Shown here: positions 7,630-14,052 of the stretch, one piece after another | Layout: each line of letters opens with the position of its first letter | Position numbering within the stretch: the first letter of the stretch is position 1 | Assembly: GCA_012514925.1 (NCBI GenBank) | Contig: JAAYZI010000250.1 | Span: forward strand, 1 to 17,599 | Source of the DNA: Deltaproteobacteria bacterium | GTDB taxonomy: Bacteria; Bdellovibrionota_C; UBA2361; JAAYZI01 | Reading direction: 5' to 3' | DNA length: 17,599 nt | Notes under the pieces: generated by a model | What the model saw: the letters and a program-made list of their open reading frames with translations, nothing else | Databases searched by the model: none | Told to the model about the DNA's origin: nothing | Made by a program: the position numbers and the translations under genes

Positions 7630-7658
7630 TTGCCAAAACATCTCGGATTGGCTAAATT
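7630..7658 (+). promoter_or_regulatory. Candidate sigma-70 promoter of cysD-cysNC
   Basis: TTGCCA (7630-7635) and TAAATT (7653-7658) are separated by exactly 17 bases, placing transcription start near 7665, some 27 bases before the cysD ATG. Each box has four of six consensus bases. Together with the opposite -10 box it defines a compact divergent control region. Confidence 0.4.
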
Positions 7659-7691
7659 TCCGGCGACTAAAGCTATTGTGGAGCTTAATTA

Positions 7692-8603
7692 ATGCTTGCC
7701 GGTAAACAGACCCTCAGCCACCTTGAACAGCGAGAAGCTGAAAGTATCCATATATTAAGGGAGGTGGCTGCACAATTCGAGCGACCTGTCATACTTTACT
7801 CCGTAGGCAAAGATTCCTCCGTTTTAGTGCGCCTGGCCCAAAAGGCTTTTCACCCAGGAGGCATCCCCTTCCCACTCCTGCATGTAGATACAAGCTACAA
7901 GTTTAAGGAGATGTACGAGTTCCGAGATCAGTTTGTAAATGAGATCGGCGCCAAGCTGATTGTTTACAGAAATGAGAAAGCACTTGCGGAGAACGCCAAT
8001 CCGCACGACCTCGGCACGCGACGGTGCTGCGACCTGCTTAAGACTCAAGGCTTACTAGACGCCCTTAAAGAGGGCAACTTTGACGCCGCTATCGGCGGCG
8101 CGCGCCGCGATGAGGAGAAATCCCGCGCTAAGGAACGAGTTTTTTCATTCCGCGATAAATTCGGTCAATGGGATCCTCGTAACCAGCGCCCCGAGCTTTG
8201 GGGGCTCTACAACGGACACATTAATCCGGGTGAGTCCATCCGCGTTTTCCCGCTTTCTAATTGGACTGAACTCGATATCTGGACTTACATCCATGTCGAA
8301 AAAATCCCGGTCGTGCCGCTCTACCTCTCAAAAAAAAGGCGTATGGTTGTGCGCGGCGACCAGCTCATTCCCGTGCAAGACGCCACCAGCCTGCAATCGG
8401 GCGAAGAGGGGCAGGACGTCGTGTGCCGCTTCCGCACTTTAGGCTGCACGCACTGCACCGGCGCGGTAAAATCCACTGCCGACACCATTCCAGGCATTGT
8501 GCAGGAAATGATGGTGGTACGCACCTCCGAACGGGCTACGCGCATTATCGACCATGACGCCGAAGGATCCATGGAGACCAAGAAGCGCGAGGGGTATTTT
8601 TAA
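7692..8603 (+). CDS. cysD: Sulfate adenylyltransferase subunit 2 (CysD)
   Basis: 303 residues, the usual family length. CysD is the small catalytic subunit of ATP sulfurylase; with the GTPase subunit CysN it makes adenosine 5'-phosphosulfate (APS) from sulfate and ATP in the cytoplasm. The PP-loop is visible as SVGKDSSV (residues 37-44), followed by HVDTSYKFKEMYEFRD, LGTRRCCDLLKTQGL, GGARRDEEKSRAKERVFSFR and the W-T-E-L-D-I-W segment, all family hallmarks. GGAG eight bases before the ATG supports the start. The cysNC gene begins 12 bases after the stop, the classical order. No cysH, cysI or sulfotransferase gene is visible, so the final use of the activated sulfate is open. Confidence 0.97.
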   Translation: MLAGKQTLSHLEQREAESIHILREVAAQFERPVILYSVGKDSSVLVRLAQKAFHPGGIPFPLLHVDTSYKFKEMYEFRDQFVNEIGAKLIVYRNEKALAENANPHDLGTRRCCDLLKTQGLLDALKEGNFDAAIGGARRDEEKSRAKERVFSFRDKFGQWDPRNQRPELWGLYNGHINPGESIRVFPLSNWTELDIWTYIHVEKIPVVPLYLSKKRRMVVRGDQLIPVQDATSLQSGEEGQDVVCRFRTLGCTHCTGAVKSTADTIPGIVQEMMVVRTSERATRIIDHDAEGSMETKKREGYF

Positions 8604-8615
8604 CTGATAGGAAAC

Positions 8616-10571
8616 ATGCCAAACGCCACACTTTCAGAGATTGATGCATTTTTAGAGCGCAACGCGCGCAGCACATTACTTCGCTTTTCAACCGCGGGCA
8701 GCGTGGACGACGGCAAATCCACCCTGATCGGCCGCTTATTGCACGATTCAAAAAATGTGTACGAAGACCACCTGCGCGCCCTGCAAGCTGTTCCGACAGA
8801 GGGTGCCGACTCTAATGAGCTGCCGCTAGCACTGCTCACTGACGGTTTAAAAGCAGAGCGCGAACAGGGAATCACAATTGACGTGGCCTACCGTTACTTT
8901 TCCACCCCAAAACGCCACTTTATTTTAGCCGACACTCCCGGGCACGAGCAGTACACCCGCAATATGGCAACCGGATGCTCCACCGCCAATCTTACAATTC
9001 TGCTGATTGACGCAGAGCACGGAGTAATAACCCAAACCAAACGCCACGCCTTCATCGCCTCACTGCTCGGCGTGCCGCGCCTACTCATCACCGTAAACAA
9101 AATGGATTTGGTGGACTACTCTCAGTCTGTGTTTAATCGCATTAAAGAGGATTTTTTAGGGTTTGCCGGGAAACTCGGGATCCGTGAGCTGCGCTTTATT
9201 CCGGTCTCCGCGCTGCGAGGGGAGAATGTCGTAACTTCAAGCGGACTCATGCCTTGGTATAAGGGTGAGACCGTTATGGAATACCTGGAGAATGTCTACG
9301 TCGCAGGCGACACGAACATGGTAGACTTTCGCTTTCCAGTACAGTACGTCATCCGCCCTAATCCAAACTATCGCGGCTACGCCGGACAGATCGCCGCGGG
9401 TGCGATCCGAGTAGGAGAAGAGGTGATGGTGCTACCCTCACTTAGAAAAAGCCGCATTAAATCCATAGATACGCGCCGTGCGGGTTCAGAAAGAAGCCAA
9501 GTCGAAGAAGCCTTTGCCCCTATGTCGGTGGCGATCACACTTGAGGATGAGATCGATGTAGGTAGGGGCGACATGTTAGTGCGCACCCACAACGTTCCGC
9601 GCATCCAGAGCCAGTTTGAAGCGATGCTGGTATGGATGAGTGATGTGCCGATGGACCCAGACAAACCATACCTGATCCGTCACACTAGCCGCGAAAGCAA
9701 AATTTTTATTGACGCGATTAACTACAAAGTCGACGTTAACACCCTGCACCGCACCACCGGGACGCCGTTACAGCTTAACGAAATTGGACGCGTTGGATTG
9801 ACCGCCGCTAAACCGCTGATGCTGGATTCATACCGCAAGAACCGCGCCACAGGAAACTTTATTCTAATTGATACCGCTACCTTCCATACCGTCGGCGCTG
9901 GAATGATCCTCGACTCCTTACCACAAGAGCTGTTGCCTCTTGGCCAAGGGGCTACGGAGCTGATGGAGCAAGGGCGTGTGTCTACCAATATTCACCCCGA
10001 AGAAGGAGCCATTACTAAAGAGGCTCGGGAGAGTCAGGCCGGATTTCGGGCGGTAACACTCTGGTTTACCGGGCTATCAGGTTCAGGCAAATCAACCATT
10101 GCAAAGGGCTTGGAGCGCAAAATCTTTACGGAAGGACGCCCGATCTACCGTCTCGATGGAGACAATTTGCGCTTTGGCTTAAACCGCGATCTCGGTTTCT
10201 CACGTAAAGACCGCAGCGAAAACATCCGGCGCGCAGCTGAGACGGCGCGCCTTTTTAATCAGGCCGGCATTTCGGTGATCTGTTCCTTTATCTCACCCTT
10301 TAAAGCTGATCGTGATCGCGCCCGTGAAATTATCGGAGCCGATTCTTTTATCGAGGTCCACATCGACTCCCCAATTGAAGTGTGTGAATCACGCGACCCA
10401 CACGGGCTATACAGCAAGGCCCGCGCCGGAGAAATCTCGGAATTTACAGGCATCAGCTCTCCTTACGAAGCTCCATTAAATCCTGAGGTCTCCGTGCGCA
10501 CCGACCAACATTCCGTAGAGGAGTCGGTTAATATAATTTACGTCTATTTACAAAAAAGCACCTCTCTTTAG
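8616..10571 (+). CDS. cysNC: Bifunctional sulfate adenylyltransferase subunit 1 / adenylylsulfate kinase (CysN-CysC fusion)
   Basis: 651 residues in two parts. Residues 1 to about 455 are CysN, an EF-Tu-like GTPase that drives APS synthesis: G1 loop GSVDDGKST (28-36), G3 DTPGH (106-110), G4 NKMD (161-164) and an SAL G5 (198-200). Residues about 475-651 are CysC, APS kinase, which phosphorylates APS to PAPS: P-loop GLSGSGKST (486-494), DGDN (514-517), GFSRKDRSENIRR, and SFISPF with Ser560. The fusion is the NodQ/CysNC arrangement and with CysD forms a complete sulfate-to-PAPS unit. ATAGGAAAC before the ATG includes a ribosome-binding site. PAPS may serve assimilation or sulfation of a surface glycan; the sequence does not decide. 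Confidence 0.97.
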   Translation: MPNATLSEIDAFLERNARSTLLRFSTAGSVDDGKSTLIGRLLHDSKNVYEDHLRALQAVPTEGADSNELPLALLTDGLKAEREQGITIDVAYRYFSTPKRHFILADTPGHEQYTRNMATGCSTANLTILLIDAEHGVITQTKRHAFIASLLGVPRLLITVNKMDLVDYSQSVFNRIKEDFLGFAGKLGIRELRFIPVSALRGENVVTSSGLMPWYKGETVMEYLENVYVAGDTNMVDFRFPVQYVIRPNPNYRGYAGQIAAGAIRVGEEVMVLPSLRKSRIKSIDTRRAGSERSQVEEAFAPMSVAITLEDEIDVGRGDMLVRTHNVPRIQSQFEAMLVWMSDVPMDPDKPYLIRHTSRESKIFIDAINYKVDVNTLHRTTGTPLQLNEIGRVGLTAAKPLMLDSYRKNRATGNFILIDTATFHTVGAGMILDSLPQELLPLGQGATELMEQGRVSTNIHPEEGAITKEARESQAGFRAVTLWFTGLSGSGKSTIAKGLERKIFTEGRPIYRLDGDNLRFGLNRDLGFSRKDRSENIRRAAETARLFNQAGISVICSFISPFKADRDRAREIIGADSFIEVHIDSPIEVCESRDPHGLYSKARAGEISEFTGISSPYEAPLNPEVSVRTDQHSVEESVNIIYVYLQKSTSL

Positions 10572-10582
10572 ACGGGGGGTGC
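10558..10582 (+). terminator. Hairpin overlapping the cysNC stop codon
   Basis: GCACCTC (10558-10564) pairs with GGGGTGC (10576-10582, one G-T pair), loop 11 bases, with an A-run before it. No T-run follows on the plus strand, so it may be a pause or processing structure rather than an intrinsic terminator. On the minus strand the A-run would become a T-run after the stem, so it would act better against transcription coming from the right. Confidence 0.35.
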
Positions 10583-10631
10583 CTCACTCTAAACAAGTGC
10601 TTTGGATAGAAAATTAAACAGGAGGTATCCG

Positions 10632-10793
10632 GTAACCGTTCGCGCGGGGAATTGATTATGGAATTGATCATGCAATTTTTGTTTTCAGCCTGGGCGGTAA
10701 AATTTCACTTCGACGCGGAGTTAATTTCACTTTCTCTGGAGAAAGTAATATTTATGTGAGCGGATGCAGTACCGCTTATACGGGGAATTGATT
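10632..10793 (+). mobile_element. Upstream copy of a small MITE-like repeat element
   Basis: This fills most of the 238-base gap before the cstA-like gene. It begins GTAACCGTTCGCG (10632-10644), has a 42-base core (10658-10699) and a palindromic block centred near 10737-10738. All three recur, in the same order but on the opposite strand, in the element at 12461-12674. The copies differ between core and palindrome, where this copy is shorter. No matching right-hand terminal repeat is seen, so this copy looks internally deleted or truncated. It contains no transposase. A 33-codon reading frame (10658-10759) runs through it. Confidence 0.65.
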
Positions 10794-10809
10794 GCAACAG
10801 GAGGACTGA

Positions 10810-12447
10810 ATGCTAACGGCACTGTTTTTATTTTGCGCCCTGATTTTTTTAGCGGCATATTTTTCCTACGGCACTTTTCTAGCAAAACAAGCCGATATTG
10901 ACCCCGCCCGGCCAACCCCGGCCCACAGCGAACAGGATGGAGTTGATCGTGTCCCCGCCCCTCCCGCCGTGCTTTTGGGCCATCACTTTTCCTCAATCGC
11001 GGGAGCAGGTCCGATTGTAGGACCGATCATCGCGGCGCTGGCCTTTGGCTGGCTGCCGGTCCTACTCTGGATTGTGCTCGGCTCTATCTTTATCGGCGGT
11101 ACACATGATTTTTTCAGCCTGATAGCTTCTATCCGGCATCACGCCAGATCAATTGCTGAGATCGCAAAAGAGTACATTTCTCCCCTCTCCTACAAACTCT
11201 TCCTGATTTTTATATGGGTCACGCTAGTGTATGTGCTGGCGGTCTTCACGGACCTGACCGCTGAGACTTTCACCGCAGACCCCGGTGTGGCCAGCGCCTC
11301 AGTTATCTTCGTGGCACTGGCGATTGGATTCGGCCTCTCGATCTACCGCCTCAAAGTTAATCTAAAATTGGCCACTCTAATTTTTGTGTCACTACTCTTT
11401 GCTGCTATCGCGCTGGGGCATAAAGTTCCACTTGAAGCCTCAATGCTGCCAAGTTTTTTGGGGGAAGATCCCAGCCAACGTTGGCGCATACTCCTGGCGC
11501 TTTACTGTTTCGTGGCTGCTGTTTTACCGGTATGGCTCTTGCTACAACCCCGAGACTACCTCTCTTCTTACTTACTGTACGTCGGCATTGTCGCCGCTTT
11601 TGTCGGCATCTGTTTAGGTGGATTTGCCATCGAGTATCCCGCGCTAAAAGGCTGGTCTTCGCCGGAACTTGGGCCGCTTCTGCCCATACTGTTTATCACG
11701 GTAGCTTGCGGGGCATGTTCGGGGTTTCATTCACTGGTCTCTTCTGGCACATCATCCAAGCAGCTAAACAAAGAAAGCGATGCTCGCCTGATTGGGTACG
11801 GGTCTATGCTAATTGAAGGGCTGGTTGCGGTAGTAGCCACACTAGCGGTAGCGATGCTGCTCCCTGGAGACGTTGCCACCAGACAACCTCCACCCATGGT
11901 TTATGGAATCAGTATGGGAAAATTTTTGGCAACTGTAGGTGTTCCTGAAAAGCTTGGGGTTTCCTTTGGGCTCCTAACCTTATCGGCTTTCATTCTAACG
12001 ACTTTAGACACCGCCACCCGCCTGGCTAGGTACGTCATGGAGGAGTTCTTTAATTGGCGCGGCCGCTTCTTCAGCTGCCTTGCCACCTTGTTGACTCTAC
12101 TCCCGCTGGCGGCGTTAGCTCTTATGGATTTCAGAGGTCCTGACGGAGAACTGATTCCGGCTTGGAAGATAATTTGGCCGGTGTTCGGAGTAAGTAACCA
12201 ATTGCTGGCGGCGCTGGCTCTATTAGTGATCGCAGTTTGGCGCAAAAAAGCGGGAAAGCGCGTTGATTTTGTAGCGTGGCCGATGATCTTTATGGCGGTC
12301 ATGGCGACTTGGTCGCTGATTTTGCTCATAGGTCGGCACGGCTTCTCGCCGATTGGCGCTGCTGCTGCGCTGCTTTTGGGGCTTACGCTGTTTCTGATCT
12401 TTGAAGCGGCGCGGGCGCTAAGGCCGGCGCATGTACGTGCCTCATAA
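10810..12447 (+). CDS. CstA-family inner-membrane transporter (carbon starvation protein family)
   Basis: 545 residues, highly hydrophobic with about a dozen predicted membrane segments; shorter than the ~700-residue E. coli CstA and closer to the short branch of the family. The diagnostic N-terminal region is clear: HHFSSIAGAGPIVGPIIAAL, then WLPVLLWIVLGSIFIGGTHD and SIRHHARSIAEIAKE; later ACSGFHSLVSSGTSSKQL also fits. CstA-type proteins import pyruvate or small peptides, often under carbon limitation; the substrate here is unknown. AGGAGG five bases before the ATG is a strong ribosome-binding site. The gene stands alone between two inverted copies of a small repeat element, so its expression may be shaped by the upstream copy. 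Confidence 0.92.
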   Translation: MLTALFLFCALIFLAAYFSYGTFLAKQADIDPARPTPAHSEQDGVDRVPAPPAVLLGHHFSSIAGAGPIVGPIIAALAFGWLPVLLWIVLGSIFIGGTHDFFSLIASIRHHARSIAEIAKEYISPLSYKLFLIFIWVTLVYVLAVFTDLTAETFTADPGVASASVIFVALAIGFGLSIYRLKVNLKLATLIFVSLLFAAIALGHKVPLEASMLPSFLGEDPSQRWRILLALYCFVAAVLPVWLLLQPRDYLSSYLLYVGIVAAFVGICLGGFAIEYPALKGWSSPELGPLLPILFITVACGACSGFHSLVSSGTSSKQLNKESDARLIGYGSMLIEGLVAVVATLAVAMLLPGDVATRQPPPMVYGISMGKFLATVGVPEKLGVSFGLLTLSAFILTTLDTATRLARYVMEEFFNWRGRFFSCLATLLTLLPLAALALMDFRGPDGELIPAWKIIWPVFGVSNQLLAALALLVIAVWRKKAGKRVDFVAWPMIFMAVMATWSLILLIGRHGFSPIGAAAALLLGLTLFLIFEAARALRPAHVRAS

Positions 12448-12460
12448 AGTCCGGAAAATC

Positions 12461-12674
12461 GTAACCGTTCACGCGTGACCAGGTTTCACCCCGAGCTTAC
12501 TTGATATTCGTTCACGTGAATATTGCTTTCTCCGGAGAAAGTGAAATGTAAGTACGATTATCATGAAAAAATAGTGATTACACATGATTAAAAATGGTAC
12601 TGATAAGAATTTTGCATGTACCGCCCAGGCAGAAAACAAAAATTGCATAATCAATTTCATACGTGAACAGTTAC
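12461..12674 (-). mobile_element. MITE-like element with terminal inverted repeats downstream of the cstA-like gene
   Basis: Bounded by GTAACCGTTCACG (12461-12473) and CGTGAACAGTTAC (12662-12674), inverted repeats matching at 12 of 13 positions; 214 bases in all. Inside are a perfect 16-base palindrome CTTTCTCCGGAGAAAG (12526-12541), a TTCACGTGAA palindrome (12511-12520) and, at 12619-12660, the reverse complement of the 42-base core of the upstream copy (39 identical). Ends beginning GTAA are seen in IS66-family elements, so it may be mobilised by such a transposase; this is inference. The eight bases on each side do not match, so no target duplication remains. The surrounding 12448-12742 gap shows nothing else. 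Confidence 0.7.
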
Positions 12675-12742
12675 CTTACCCGGATATTTAAGGGCGGCCA
12701 CTTGTCTTGAAATTACCCGCCTCTTACGATAGTCTACTCCTC

Positions 12743-13831
12743 ATGGTATCCGATGTATACTTTCTGCCTATTTCTGACCAGGAGAGCAGCGCTTCTTTGG
12801 CCCAAAAGACACGCGCCATTTTAGCGGCAACTCCTTATGCAGATATCATCCAGCCCAAAAAGATCTGCGCCATCAAGCAGCATTTTGGCGAGCAGGGAAA
12901 TGAAGGATACCTCCGGCCGGAGATCGCCAAAAGTGTAATTGACTTAGTCAAATCTCGCGGCGGTCTGCCGCTTATGGTTGAAACCAACACCCTCTACCGC
13001 GGCCAGCGCTCGAACTCTTATCATCACCTAATGCTCGCGCACGAGCACGGTTTCGGAATCGATCAGATCGGAGCGCCGATTGTCATCATGGATGGTGTAA
13101 ACGGACAGAACCAACGCTCCCAACCAATCCCAGGCCAACATTTTGATCGCGTTTTTACGGTAAGCGATCTCGATTTCTTTTCAAGCATCTTTGTACTTAC
13201 CCATGTAAAAGGCCATGTGGGCGCAAGCATAGGAGGAGCCATCAAGAATTTGGCGATGGGCTTTGCCAGCCGCGCAGGCAAATTGGCCCAGCACGCCGAC
13301 TTCCGCCCCACTATTTCCAAAAAACGCTGCGTGAAGTGCGGGCAGTGCGCTAAACATTGCCCCACAGGCGCCCTTGCCCTTGAAGATCGTCATCCTGAAG
13401 GTCGCCACCTGCGTGTGACTCTGGATCTGTGCGTGGGGTGCGGCGAGTGCCACATAGCCTGCCCTCACGACGCGATCTCTTTTAAGTGGGGTTCGGAGGG
13501 TCGGCTCCTGCAAGAAAAAATGGCGGAGCATGCCCTGGGCGCGGTGATTAACCTCCCCGGCCGGGTGGTTTACCTAAACTTTTTCATGCACGTCACGCAG
13601 CAATGCGACTGCTGGAGCGGGGAAAACCCAGTGCTCTATCCCGACCTCGGCATCTTTGCCAGCCTAGATCCAGTCGCCATTGATCGCGCCTGTTACGACC
13701 TAGCGCTGGATTTTTACGGTGAGGACATTTTTAAGAAAATGTGGCCTGATTTGGATCCAACCGCGCAGGTTTCTCATGGCGAGCGTATTGGCTTAGGGAC
13801 GCAAAACTACCACCTCCAAAGGGTGTCTTAG
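12743..13831 (+). CDS. DUF362 family protein with two [4Fe-4S] ferredoxin motifs
   Basis: 362 residues from the ATG at 12743, where the product starts MVSDVYFLPISD as in relatives; an in-frame TTG at 12707 is possible and neither has a clear ribosome-binding site. Residues up to ~190 and the C-terminal part form the DUF362 region. Between them are two classical cluster motifs: Cys196, 199, 202, 206 (CVKCGQCAKHCPTG) and Cys230, 233, 236, 240 (CVGCGECHIACPHD). Near the C-terminus, CDCWSGENPVLYPDLG and FASLDPVAIDRACYDL are characteristic of DUF362. The protein should carry two [4Fe-4S] clusters and move electrons in the cytoplasm; its partner and reaction are unknown, and no redox operon surrounds it. 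Confidence 0.92.
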   Translation: MVSDVYFLPISDQESSASLAQKTRAILAATPYADIIQPKKICAIKQHFGEQGNEGYLRPEIAKSVIDLVKSRGGLPLMVETNTLYRGQRSNSYHHLMLAHEHGFGIDQIGAPIVIMDGVNGQNQRSQPIPGQHFDRVFTVSDLDFFSSIFVLTHVKGHVGASIGGAIKNLAMGFASRAGKLAQHADFRPTISKKRCVKCGQCAKHCPTGALALEDRHPEGRHLRVTLDLCVGCGECHIACPHDAISFKWGSEGRLLQEKMAEHALGAVINLPGRVVYLNFFMHVTQQCDCWSGENPVLYPDLGIFASLDPVAIDRACYDLALDFYGEDIFKKMWPDLDPTAQVSHGERIGLGTQNYHLQRVS

Positions 13832-13904
13832 TCAGAATTTGATCATACAGACAGTGTATTATTTTCCTATATAAAATGTAAGGTCATCGTTTAATAAAAG
13901 CCTC

Positions 13905-13947
13905 GATTAGTCAGGACAATGACTGTCATATCGAATACTGACTAATC
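13905..13947. repeat. Perfect 10-base inverted repeat with nested dyad upstream of pheS
   Basis: The gap 13832-14052 (221 bases) holds no gene. GATTAGTCAG (13905-13914) pairs perfectly with CTGACTAATC (13938-13947). The 23-base interval contains GACA/TGTC, or equally ATGAC-T-GTCAT, so a branched structure is possible. No T-run follows on the plus strand. It could be the end of the DUF362 transcript, an operator, or part of the pheST leader. No T-box or Phe-rich leader peptide was recognised. Confidence 0.55.
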
Positions 13948-14052
13948 CAGCACCTCCAAAACCTCAAAATACTTGCACCACCCCCATGCACTTGCTAAAA
14001 GCACCCCAACGAGATATCACAATTCATCTAATCCACCTCACGGCAGAAGCAC

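Noticed and set aside
10558..10582. Standard intrinsic terminator after cysNC
   Set aside because: The hairpin is real but no T-run follows on the plus strand; kept only as a low-confidence structure.
10624..12682. Target-site duplication flanking the cstA unit or the downstream element
   Set aside because: The eight bases on either side of 12461-12674 differ. The resemblance outside the outer ends (TATCCG) is inverted, not direct, so it reflects repeat homology rather than a target duplication.
13856..13867. 12-base match (GTATTATTTTCC) to one arm of the 3886-3960 inverted repeat
   Set aside because: AT-rich and short, with no second arm here; chance similarity is sufficient.
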